NCBI RefSeq assembly: GCF_034928825.1
Contig: NZ_JAYFUL010000011.1
Location: forward strand, 62,001 to 126,000
Origin: Arcicella aquatica
GTDB taxonomy: Bacteria > Bacteroidota > Bacteroidia > Cytophagales > Spirosomataceae
Length of the DNA: 64,000 nt
Direction: 5' to 3'
A program made the position numbers and the translations under genes. Below the pieces are notes generated by a model that ran no database searches, was not told where the DNA came from, and worked only from the letters and a program-made list of their open reading frames with translations. Of the stretch, positions 27,954-35,713 are shown piece after piece (within the stretch, counting starts at the first letter, position 1; each line of letters starts with the position of its first letter).

Positions 27954-30488
27954 TTAGTCTTTTATATTCACTCGTCCTTGTTCTTCTTGAGTTACAGTAC
28001 TTCTTTGACGAGCAGCTTTGATTTTGTTACTACCAAATTTGTAAGTAAACGATGCCCTAACAATTTGGCTTTGCCAGTGGTTAGTACTGCTTGAAGCAAG
28101 CCCTGGTAGACGAGAAGTATAATATCCGCGAGCAGTTCTGAAAATATCATCAAAGCTAATTTTTAAGATGGTCTTTTTCTCTGAAAAGCTTTTACTCAAT
28201 CCCATATCTGCTTGATATTGTGAGTTCTGAACCATTACACCGTAAGCAAGAGCTGATAGGTAATTGCCTGATAATCTAAATGTCCAGTTATTAGGCAAAG
28301 TAAAACTATTGTAGATCGTAGCCATATAATAAGGTTTTGCATTACTAATGTCTTGTCCTGCTAATGTAGTTTTGTATGATCCATAGAATCCACCTGCGTA
28401 GGTATCGATAGTCCACCAATTGGTGACACTCTGCGAGGCACTAAAGTTTATACCATAGAAGTTTCCAGAGGCAATGTTTTCCATCCTGTTTAATACAATT
28501 CTATTGTCGGCACTTTCTCTTCTCATCACTTCAAGGGGTAAGTCAACAGTATTTTCATAGGTAATACTAGTGGTATAAGTCCCTTTGAAAGTATGACTCA
28601 ACTCTACGGCAGTAGTATAAGAGGGCTTCAAATATGGATTGCCTTGTTGGTAACTGTAACGATCAGAAATGAAAATAAAAGGGTTTAAATCTTCATAAGT
28701 TGGACGACCGATTCTGCGACTGTAAGAAAGCGATAGACTATGATTATCGTTGATAGCATCCATGATAGAAAAACTAGGGAAAAACTGGGTATAGTTTCTA
28801 TCAACCACAGTATTGGTTGTGATAGAATTACCCGAAGAAATAGTTTGTTCTACCCTAAGACCTGCTTGAAGTTGATATTTACTGAAAGATGTTGAATAAT
28901 TTACATACCCTGCATGAATGCGTTCGCTGTATTTAAAATGATTCGATCGACTAGCATCATTTTGCCAAACCTGATTAGTATTAATCTCGAATTGAGCATT
29001 ATTGTCCGTTACAACGTCACTGATTTTAATCCCCGTTTCCAGTTTCGCATGTTGACTTAGAGGATGAATATAGTCTACTTTCCCTGCTACGATGTCTACA
29101 TTGATAGGTAATGTATTACGTAGGAGCAGAGGGCTGAAGATTTCACCTTCATTGCTTTTTAGGTAATTATTGATGGTACTGTTTGCTTCTCTGGCGAAAG
29201 TAGAATAGTCAAAATCAGCCGAAATTTCCTGACCAGTTTTGGCATCAAAGATATGCTTGAAGTTGGTGTTAAAATTGAGTCTATGGTTCTTACTAGTTTC
29301 GTCTTGACTATTTAAATTAGTGACTTCCAATGTTTTCCCTTCTTTTAAGATTAAGGTCTTGGCATCGTCATGATCTGTACGGGTCGACATAAAGCCATTG
29401 GTCAAAAAGCCTATCGTGGTTTTTTTATTCAAAAACCAATCCATCCCCAATTTAAAACTCTGACTGTTAGATTTATACGTTAGTAAATTTTGGTTTTCAT
29501 GACGATAGTTAAGTATTTTATCACTACTATCATAATATTCGTCAAAACCAGTATTTTCTGAAAATGAATGATTCGTAGAGGCTGCTAATGAACCATATAA
29601 ATTGACCTTTTCAGTTCTATTATTGATTACAAGACTTGTGTTGCCTCGTCCGTAATCATTTTCATGATACCAACCACTATATCCGCCACCAATAGAGAAG
29701 GAGCCGTTTGTGCCTAAAGATTGTCCTTTTTTAGTAATGATATTGATAATGCCAGAGGTTCCAGCAGCATCATATTTAGCAGAAGGATTGGTGATAATTT
29801 CAATCTTAGAAATCTCATCGGCGGGCATACTTTTTAATAATGTGTTAGCATCAGACTGAGAAAGGTTCGTCATTCTGCCGTCAATCATAATCTTTACGCC
29901 AGATCTACCTTTGAGTAAAATATTTTCGCTGGCTGGGTCCAAAAAAATCATCGGTGCTTTCCCAAGCAACTCAAGGGTATTATTACCTGCTGTTAAACCA
30001 CTATTTTCAACATTGAATATTATTTTGTCAGATTGTTGTTCGATTAGGGGCTTTTTAGATTTTACGACTACTTCGTTCAACAGCTTGCTATCGAGCTTCA
30101 TTTCAATAGGCACCAATTTTATGTCTGAATTATTTTCATCAATATTGAAAGCAACAGCCGTTTGCTGATAACCAATCATAGAAATTGAAATTAAATATTG
30201 GTTCAACGGAAGGCTTTCTACATTAAATGCACCATCTGAAGCAGTTACTACCCCTTTTACAAAGGTTGAGTCTTTAGCTTTACAAACTTTAATCGTAGCA
30301 AAAGGGATAGGTTGTTTTTTTTCATCTAATAAAATCCCAGACGCCTTGCCACCGCCAACGATAGGGGTAGAAGTAGCCGAGTTTGCTTTTGTAGTATTAT
30401 ATGAAATTTCTGTCTGAGAATACAGTTCATTACAACTCATGAAGGCTATAACAATTAGCCATTTTGAATACCTGATGTTCCTTTTCAT
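27954..30488 (-). CDS. Outer-membrane beta-barrel protein (TonB-receptor-like, OMP_b-brl_3 type)
   Basis: An 844-residue outer-membrane protein: an N-terminal signal peptide, a carboxypeptidase-regulatory-like domain (about 45-130, GILLDEKKQPIPFATIKV), a plug-like domain (VKIMIDGRMTNLSQSDANTL ... GTSGIINIITKKG) and a long beta-barrel ending FTYKFGSNKIK. The last residues after the final strand (AARQRSTVTQEEQGRVNIKD) form a polar tail. It is the first gene of the LanC/LLM operon. Being encoded with peptide maturation enzymes suggests a role in passage of the peptides across the outer membrane, in sensing, or in self-protection. This is inference; similar proteins are also used for nutrient uptake. 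Confidence 0.75.
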   Translation of the reverse strand: MKRNIRYSKWLIVIAFMSCNELYSQTEISYNTTKANSATSTPIVGGGKASGILLDEKKQPIPFATIKVCKAKDSTFVKGVVTASDGAFNVESLPLNQYLISISMIGYQQTAVAFNIDENNSDIKLVPIEMKLDSKLLNEVVVKSKKPLIEQQSDKIIFNVENSGLTAGNNTLELLGKAPMIFLDPASENILLKGRSGVKIMIDGRMTNLSQSDANTLLKSMPADEISKIEIITNPSAKYDAAGTSGIINIITKKGQSLGTNGSFSIGGGYSGWYHENDYGRGNTSLVINNRTEKVNLYGSLAASTNHSFSENTGFDEYYDSSDKILNYRHENQNLLTYKSNSQSFKLGMDWFLNKKTTIGFLTNGFMSTRTDHDDAKTLILKEGKTLEVTNLNSQDETSKNHRLNFNTNFKHIFDAKTGQEISADFDYSTFAREANSTINNYLKSNEGEIFSPLLLRNTLPINVDIVAGKVDYIHPLSQHAKLETGIKISDVVTDNNAQFEINTNQVWQNDASRSNHFKYSERIHAGYVNYSTSFSKYQLQAGLRVEQTISSGNSITTNTVVDRNYTQFFPSFSIMDAINDNHSLSLSYSRRIGRPTYEDLNPFIFISDRYSYQQGNPYLKPSYTTAVELSHTFKGTYTTSITYENTVDLPLEVMRRESADNRIVLNRMENIASGNFYGINFSASQSVTNWWTIDTYAGGFYGSYKTTLAGQDISNAKPYYMATIYNSFTLPNNWTFRLSGNYLSALAYGVMVQNSQYQADMGLSKSFSEKKTILKISFDDIFRTARGYYTSRLPGLASSSTNHWQSQIVRASFTYKFGSNKIKAARQRSTVTQEEQGRVNIKD

Positions 30489-30831
30489 AATTTGTTTTAT
30501 TTAAGAGTTCATAATTATCAACCTGTTAGATAAATTTTTCTTTTGTTGATTTTGATACACCAAAACAAGTAATAGAAGAGCGGTATAAGAATTTTTTTAG
30601 ACCAATTAGGTCAAGACTTTAGACGAAGATGAGATTATATGTAGAAAATAAGACAAAAAATGTTTTAGCGACTAACTATTCCCTAAAATGCCTTGATTTA
30701 CAAAAGATTCGTCGGAATAAATGATGCTTTAGTCGAATTAGTTTTCGATAGCCCCTTCAAGTATTCAATTTTGACTCAACGATGTCGACAGTCGTCTTAT
30801 TTATTTCTAATCTTTTAATTATTCAAACAGC
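30489..30831. promoter_or_regulatory. Divergent promoter region of the RiPP locus
   Basis: 343 bases between the minus-strand barrel/LanC/LLM operon and the plus-strand precursor genes. No gene is visible. It contains several TCG-centred short repeats (gtcggaa, agtcgaa, gtcgacagtcgtc, about 30711-30796) and the box described in the next entry. No clean TAnnTTTG element was found. Confidence 0.5.
30790..30826 (+). promoter_or_regulatory. Shared RiPP regulatory box, copy A
   Basis: AGTCGTCTT (30790-30798), a 12-nt insert, then TCTTTTAATTATTCAA (30811-30826), 5 bases before the first precursor ATG. The same two parts occur fused without the insert before lanB (32448-32472), and a related form precedes the histidine kinase. 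It is probably the binding site of a common regulator. Confidence 0.5.
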
Positions 30832-31044
30832 ATGAAAAAGAAACAAATTTCAACAGGAAAGAAGTTAAACCTCGACAAAGAAACTCTTTCAAAATTGAGT
30901 GATGATCAATTGAACAAAATCGACGGTGGTGTTACTGTCGGGAGCTTAACTTGTGGTAAGTCTGAACAAGATGATGATGAAATGTCATGTCTTGCTTGTT
31001 CTTGTAACGGAGCTGCCGCACCTGCACAAGCTGCTAAAGCATAG
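30832..31044 (+). CDS. lanA: Lanthipeptide precursor 1 (divergent paralogue)
   Basis: A 70-residue precursor with a Bacteroidota class I leader: MKKKQ...KKLNLDKETLSKLSDDQLNKIDGG. Gly-Gly at 34-35 is the expected C39 protease site. The core starts VTVGSLTC and contains a Glu/Asp-rich stretch (KSEQDDDEM), then SCLACSCNG. It ends in an Ala-rich tail not seen in the other four. The first core block differs from the SVNTATC of its paralogues, while the C-terminal SCxACSCN block is kept. Cys, Ser and Thr in both blocks can form (methyl)lanthionine rings. Confidence 0.85.
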   Translation: MKKKQISTGKKLNLDKETLSKLSDDQLNKIDGGVTVGSLTCGKSEQDDDEMSCLACSCNGAAAPAQAAKA

Positions 31045-31055
31045 TTTAAAGCATT

Positions 31056-31093
31056 GTATAAGCAATATCCTGATTCTTGGGTATTGCTTATAC
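31056..31093 (+). terminator. Strong hairpin between precursors 1 and 2
   Basis: A 15-bp stem with one G-U pair (31056-31070 against 31079-31093) and an 8-nt loop, with no T tract. It probably protects the 3' end of the abundant precursor transcript or partly attenuates read-through. Confidence 0.55.
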
Positions 31094-31126
31094 TGCTAAT
31101 GTTTCACCCCAAAACGTTCAATCATC

Positions 31127-31321
31127 ATGAAAAAGAAGCAAATCACATTTGAGAGAAAGCTATCGTTGGACAAAAGCATTATTAGTAAGCTTGATGCCAC
31201 GCAAATGGATGCCCTTGTTGGTGGAAGTGTAAACACTGCTACCTGTGTGGATGCCGTTGCTGAAGAACTCGAAGCACAGTCTTGTAAGGCATGTTCATGT
31301 AACAGTCCTACGAAATATTAA
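31127..31321 (+). CDS. lanA: Lanthipeptide precursor 2
   Basis: A 64-residue precursor: leader MKKKQITFERKLSLDKSIISK...QMDALVGG and core SVNTATCVDAVAEELEAQSCKACSCNSPTKY. The conserved SVNTATC and SCKACSC blocks hold four cysteines and several Ser/Thr residues. The linker between them is acidic (EELEAQ). Leader residues LSLDK match the docking region used by LanB-type dehydratases in this phylum. It is the first of four near-identical tandem copies. Confidence 0.9.
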   Translation: MKKKQITFERKLSLDKSIISKLDATQMDALVGGSVNTATCVDAVAEELEAQSCKACSCNSPTKY

Positions 31322-31413
31322 AAAATACCTGAGTATCTAAACAAAATTCGTTTGCTGTTAAGAATAAAATATTGAAAATCAATGCTGTGCATTTGATTTC
31401 AACCTTAGGTAAC

Positions 31414-31445
31414 TGTCTAAACCAACGCTGTTTGGATACTTTTTT
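31414..31445 (+). terminator. Weak terminator between precursors 2 and 3
   Basis: A short stem (TCTAAAC at 31416-31422 with GTTTGGA at 31430-31436) followed shortly by a T run (31440-31445). It is in the longest gap of the precursor array and may lower read-through to copies 3-5. Confidence 0.4.
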
Positions 31446-31477
31446 ATTGATTCTAACAACATTTAACAATTGAAATC

Positions 31478-31678
31478 ATGAAAAAGAAACAAATAACCTT
31501 CGATAAAAAATTATCGCTTGATAAAAGCATCATTGGCAAGCTAGACATTCAACAAATGGATGCGATAGTGGGTGGTAGCGTAAACACTGCGACCTGTGTT
31601 TACAAAGAAGCTGCTGAAGACAACGAGTTGGCAGCGCAATCTTGCAAGGCTTGTTCTTGTAATGGTCCAAAACCATAA
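31478..31678 (+). CDS. lanA: Lanthipeptide precursor 3
   Basis: A 66-residue precursor. A 33-residue leader (MKKKQITFDKKLSLDKSIIG ... MDAIVGG) ends in Gly-Gly. The core has SVNTATC, a variable acidic linker (VYKEAAEDNELAAQ) and SCKACSCNGPKP. Leader identity with copies 2, 4 and 5 is very high while the linker is freely variable, so selection acts on the two ring blocks and the leader. Processing by LanB, LanC and the C39 exporter encoded nearby is expected. Confidence 0.9.
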   Translation: MKKKQITFDKKLSLDKSIIGKLDIQQMDAIVGGSVNTATCVYKEAAEDNELAAQSCKACSCNGPKP

Positions 31679-31734
31679 TGCCACTGCTGTACACTTAGAT
31701 TAAATTCTATTTAACTATTTCAAACAAGAAAATC

Positions 31735-31929
31735 ATGAAAAAGAAGCAAATAACTTTTGATAAAAAACTATCTCTTGATAGAGAAATTGTGGGCAAATTA
31801 GATGCTCAGCAAATGGATGCTATCGCAGGCGGAAGTGTAAATACTGCTACTTGTATCGGGCATCCTCCAAAAGAAGCATTAGAAGCTGAAGCAGCAAAAT
31901 CTTGTGATGCTTGTTCTTGTAATCACTAA
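31735..31929 (+). CDS. lanA: Lanthipeptide precursor 4
   Basis: A 64-residue precursor: leader MKKKQITFDKKLSLDREIVG...QMDAIAGG, core SVNTATC, linker IGHPPKEALEAEAAK and SCDACSCNH. The C-terminal block has Asp where copies 2 and 3 have Lys. The cleavage site is AGG rather than VGG, still compatible with C39 proteases. Confidence 0.9.
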   Translation: MKKKQITFDKKLSLDREIVGKLDAQQMDAIAGGSVNTATCIGHPPKEALEAEAAKSCDACSCNH

Positions 31930-31949
31930 AAAAGATTTACACTGGCTGA

Positions 31950-31985
31950 TGGCTACTATTCGGTAAATATTCAGGATAGTAGCTA
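31950..31985 (+). terminator. Hairpin between precursors 4 and 5
   Basis: A 12-bp stem including two G-U pairs (31950-31961 against 31974-31985) with a 12-nt loop and no T tract. Like the hairpin after precursor 1 it may stabilise the transcript end. Confidence 0.45.
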
Positions 31986-32035
31986 CTCAAACACCTTTAA
32001 CCATTATTTCTTTAATTTCCTTAACAGAAATCACT

Positions 32036-32233
32036 ATGAAAAAGAAACAAATAACCTTCGACAAAAAATTATCACTTGATCGTCAAATCGTAAGCAAATT
32101 AGATGCCACGCAAATGGATGCCCTAGTAGGTGGAAGTGTAAACACGGCTACTTGTGTTCATACACCAAAGCCAAAGGATGCTTATGAAGAACTAAACGAG
32201 AGCAAATCTTGTGATGCCTGTTCTTGTAATTAA
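32036..32233 (+). CDS. lanA: Lanthipeptide precursor 5
   Basis: A 65-residue precursor: leader MKKKQITFDKKLSLDRQIVS...QMDALVGG, core SVNTATC, linker VHTPKPKDAYEELNESK and SCDACSCN as the last residues. The linker again contains several Glu just before the C-terminal ring block. It is the last precursor before the 291-base gap leading to lanB. Confidence 0.9.
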   Translation: MKKKQITFDKKLSLDRQIVSKLDATQMDALVGGSVNTATCVHTPKPKDAYEELNESKSCDACSCN

Positions 32234-32300
32234 GCTTTATTCATTATCCGAAAAACCTATTTAACAATGAAATTATAAAATTCTCTAAACGATAAAGTCA

Positions 32301-32335
32301 TCGTAATGAATATTGATTCAATGTATTGATTACGA
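32301..32335 (+). terminator. Hairpin after precursor 5
   Basis: A near-perfect 12-bp stem (32301-32312 with 32324-32335, one mismatch) and an 11-nt loop. It may help set a high precursor to enzyme ratio. Confidence 0.4.
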
Positions 32336-32368
32336 CCTATTTAAAATCAAAACCTCTAAATATAAAAA

Positions 32369-32398
32369 AAGCCAAACCTTTTGGAGAAGGCCTGGCTT
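32369..32398. terminator. Hairpin with A/T tract before lanB
   Basis: AAGCCA(AA)CCTT pairs with AAGG(CC)TGGCTT around a 6-nt loop (two mismatches). The adjacent A7 tract at 32364-32370 would be a T tract on the minus strand. On the plus strand it can act only as a hairpin attenuator. Confidence 0.4.
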
Positions 32399-32447
32399 AG
32401 AATAACGAATGTTGGTTATCGGCTATCTCGACAATGCCAATAACAGG

Positions 32448-32493
32448 AGTCGTCTTTCTTTTAATTATTCAAGCGTAATGTTACCTATTTTTC
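32448..32493 (+). promoter_or_regulatory. Shared RiPP regulatory box, copy B, with candidate -7
   Basis: AGTCGTCTT (32448-32456) joined directly to TCTTTTAATTATTCAA (32457-32472), then TATTTTTC (32486-32493), a one-base variant of TAnnTTTG, 31 bases before the lanB ATG. It shows that lanB has its own promoter sharing control with the precursor array. Confidence 0.55.
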
Positions 32494-32524
32494 TTATAAA
32501 AACAAATTATAAACGCGCAGTATT

Positions 32525-35500
32525 ATGCAGAATTTTGAAGCACACGACTTTTATTTACTCCGAACTCCACTATTGTCGGTAGATAAATTGATGGAATTCA
32601 ATGATAAAATTATCCATGGTAACAAGGAAGCCCTTGAAGAAAACCTACGTGAGTTGTTCTCAGAGGCTATTCTACAAGAAGCCATTTATATTGCTTCGCC
32701 AGATTTTTATGCTGAATTCAAAAAATGGTTTGACGGTGTAAATCAAAATCCGAGTGACGTTCGTAAAATTCTGTTGTCACTTTACAAATATTATGTGCGC
32801 ATGAGTACCCGTTGTACGCCCTATGGCTTATTTGCAGGTTGTACGATTGGCGATATTCAAGACTCGACTGATATTCGGTTTGCCGAAAATGCTAAGTTTA
32901 GGAAAAGCTCAAGATTAGATATGAATTATGTGGAAGAAGTAGCAAAGTTGATTGTTAATCGTGAAGAGATTCGCCATCAACTTTTGTTCTTCACCAATAG
33001 TAGTATCTATCAAGTGGCTGATGCCTACCGTTATGCTGAATGTCGGGTTCAACATAAAAAACGTTCTTGTTTCCTAACGTCTGTAGCTTTTTCGGAATAC
33101 CTTGAAAGTATCCTTACAAAAGCAAAAAATGGGGCTAGGTTATCAGATTTAGCACAAAGCATTGTTTCAAGCGAAGTAAATTATAACGAAGCAATTGCCT
33201 TTGTAGAAGATATGATTGATGCTCAGATATTAGTAAGTGAATTGGAACCTACCACTACAGGAGATGAATTCTTTGATGTTTTGATGGCTCGTATGGCCAC
33301 TTTACAAGGCACAGCGGAAATATCGAAGCATCTTCAACAAATAAAAAGATTATTATTAGTCCAAGATAATTCTGTTACAAAATACCATGAAATTGAAAGG
33401 ATTATCTCAGAGAATTTTGTAAAAACATCTAGTAAAGATTTAATACAGACTGATTTGTTTTATGAAACGCTCAATAATTCAATCGGTAAAACGGTGACGA
33501 AACAACTATCAAGTTCACTGGAAAAATTATTTTTGTGGACTCGAAAAAATAACGGAGCAGATTTAGAGAGTTTCAAAAAACGTTTTTATGCTCGTTATGA
33601 AGAAGAAGAAGTCCCTTTATTATTAGCGCTGGATGGCGAAACTGGGGTAGGGTATGGCGCTGTTTTTGGAGGGCAAGCCGACAATGCACCCTTAGTGGAT
33701 GATTTACGGATTCAAGGGAGAGCAAGGGAGCAAACTACTAATTGGGAAGACATTGATAGAATAAAATTTAGCAAGTTTTTACAGGCAAAACAGGAGGGAA
33801 GTACTACTATAACGCTTACTGACAAGGATTTCGAGCCATTTTTGGCGATAAAAGACAGTATAAAGCTACCTGACAGCTTTTATGCTTTTGGTTCTGTATT
33901 GGCTCCATCAGCAGAGGCAATTGATACAGGGAACTTCAAATTTCTGATGTCTGTGGCTTCAGGGCCATCGGCTGGAAACCTTTTTGCTCGTTTTTGTCAT
34001 GGCGATGAAAAAATCACAGCTAAAGTAAAAGAGTGTTTGGAATATGAAGAACAACATAATCCAGATGCTATTTATGCAGAAGTTGTACATTTGCCAGAGG
34101 CCAGAATAGGGAATATTTTGATGAGGCCTGCCATTCGGAAATATGAAATACCATTCTTGGGCAATGCCTCTGTGGAAAAACCATTTCAAATTGCGTTAGA
34201 TGATTTAATGGTGTCAGTACCCTATGGCAGAAAAGTAGTTTTACGTTCAAAAAAACTGAATAAGGAAGTGATTCCACGCCTTACAACGGCTCATAATTAT
34301 TCACGTGGTTTAGGGATTTATAAGTTTTTATGTGATTTACAGGGCTATGGACTAAATAGCACGGTTAGTTGGGATTGGGGAATATTAAATGAACAAACAT
34401 TTCTACCACGGGTAGAATATAAAAATATAATCGTTAGCAAGGCTAAATGGAAATTGTATGCAGCATTGCATCCAGCTTTAGCAGGAAAGAATCTACCTGA
34501 TAAAACTTTTTGGGACAATCTGCAAAAAGACCTCAATATTCCTCGCTACGTAGTTTTGACTGAAGGAGATAATGAGCTTTTGATAGATTTTGAGAGTGAA
34601 ACATCACTACAAATTTTACATCATAAGATTTTGAAGAAAGGAATGGCAACGCTAAGTGAGTTTCTGTCTAGTCCTGACAATTGTTTTGTTCAAGATAAAA
34701 ACGGAAGATATACTAACGAAATGTTGCTTGCGTTTAAAACACTTCATGTCAAAAAGAGAGAAATGACTCCAAAGCGTATAGATAGAAGCGTTCGAAGAAT
34801 TTTTGTGCCAGGAAGTGAATGGTTTTATGTTAAAATATATACTGGGACAAAGTCAATAGAGAAGATTTTGACAAAAATTGTGAAGCCACTTTGTGAAGAA
34901 TTGGTGAATGATGGTGTAATAGACAAATGGTTTTTCCTCAGATTTAAAGATACTGATGAACACCTTCGTTTGAGATTCCACAACGGCAAAAATGCACAAT
35001 TTTGGCAATATGTCCTTACGCTATTACATGAAAAATTAGCGCCGTACATAGATCAAAAAATAGTAAGCAGTATTCAGATTGATACGTATAAGCGTGAAAT
35101 TGAACGGTATGGAGATACGACGATAGAACAATGTGAACTGCTTTTCTATCATGATAGCCAAGCCATTGTCAATTTTATAGATTTACTGGATGGAAGCGAC
35201 GAAGGAGAAAAATATCGCTATTTGTTTGGGCTGTACGGCGTGAATGCTCTGTTGGATGATTTTGAATTTAGCCTTACGCAAAAAGCTGAATTACTAAAGA
35301 ATCTACAAGCAGGTTTCTTTCAAGAATTTAATGGCAACAATGCTTTAAATGTTCAGTTGAACGATAAATATAGGCTTCAAACTTCAGCAATTAACCAGTT
35401 GATGAATGGAAATGAATATGATGAAGGAGTAGCCGATGCGGTAGCCATTTTTAAAGAACGCTCTGTTGAAAACAGAAAAATTGTAGCTGAAATAAGGGAA

Positions 35501-35689
35501 ATTCAAGCCACGCAAACTGGTACTATGAGTTTTCAGGAGATGTTACCTAGCCTAATACACATGTATTTGAATCGCTTGTTTATTTCCAAACAACGTCTGC
35601 ATGAGTTAGTAATCTATCATTATTTAGATAAGTATTATAAATCTCAGATTGCTCGGAAAAAACAACATACTGTATTGATTAATAGCTAA
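32525..35689 (+). CDS. lanB: LanB lanthipeptide dehydratase (full length)
   Basis: A 1054-residue class I dehydratase in one chain. An N-terminal lantibiotic-dehydratase domain (glutamylation; FYLLRTPLLSVDKLMEF, RMSTRCTPYGLFAGCTIG) is followed from about residue 745 by a SpaB-C/thiopeptide-type elimination domain (RRIFVPGSEWFYVKIYTG, FFLRFKDTDEHLRLRFH). Such enzymes use glutamyl-tRNA to glutamylate Ser/Thr of the core, then eliminate glutamate to give dehydro residues. Only one LanB is present for five precursors. Two other RiPP-like peptides lie downstream in the same operon. It is the first gene of a tightly spaced seven-gene unit (24 bases to the next gene). Confidence 0.92.
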   Translation: MQNFEAHDFYLLRTPLLSVDKLMEFNDKIIHGNKEALEENLRELFSEAILQEAIYIASPDFYAEFKKWFDGVNQNPSDVRKILLSLYKYYVRMSTRCTPYGLFAGCTIGDIQDSTDIRFAENAKFRKSSRLDMNYVEEVAKLIVNREEIRHQLLFFTNSSIYQVADAYRYAECRVQHKKRSCFLTSVAFSEYLESILTKAKNGARLSDLAQSIVSSEVNYNEAIAFVEDMIDAQILVSELEPTTTGDEFFDVLMARMATLQGTAEISKHLQQIKRLLLVQDNSVTKYHEIERIISENFVKTSSKDLIQTDLFYETLNNSIGKTVTKQLSSSLEKLFLWTRKNNGADLESFKKRFYARYEEEEVPLLLALDGETGVGYGAVFGGQADNAPLVDDLRIQGRAREQTTNWEDIDRIKFSKFLQAKQEGSTTITLTDKDFEPFLAIKDSIKLPDSFYAFGSVLAPSAEAIDTGNFKFLMSVASGPSAGNLFARFCHGDEKITAKVKECLEYEEQHNPDAIYAEVVHLPEARIGNILMRPAIRKYEIPFLGNASVEKPFQIALDDLMVSVPYGRKVVLRSKKLNKEVIPRLTTAHNYSRGLGIYKFLCDLQGYGLNSTVSWDWGILNEQTFLPRVEYKNIIVSKAKWKLYAALHPALAGKNLPDKTFWDNLQKDLNIPRYVVLTEGDNELLIDFESETSLQILHHKILKKGMATLSEFLSSPDNCFVQDKNGRYTNEMLLAFKTLHVKKREMTPKRIDRSVRRIFVPGSEWFYVKIYTGTKSIEKILTKIVKPLCEELVNDGVIDKWFFLRFKDTDEHLRLRFHNGKNAQFWQYVLTLLHEKLAPYIDQKIVSSIQIDTYKREIERYGDTTIEQCELLFYHDSQAIVNFIDLLDGSDEGEKYRYLFGLYGVNALLDDFEFSLTQKAELLKNLQAGFFQEFNGNNALNVQLNDKYRLQTSAINQLMNGNEYDEGVADAVAIFKERSVENRKIVAEIREIQATQTGTMSFQEMLPSLIHMYLNRLFISKQRLHELVIYHYLDKYYKSQIARKKQHTVLINS

Positions 35690-35713
35690 TTGTATCACTA
35701 AACTATTAGAATA

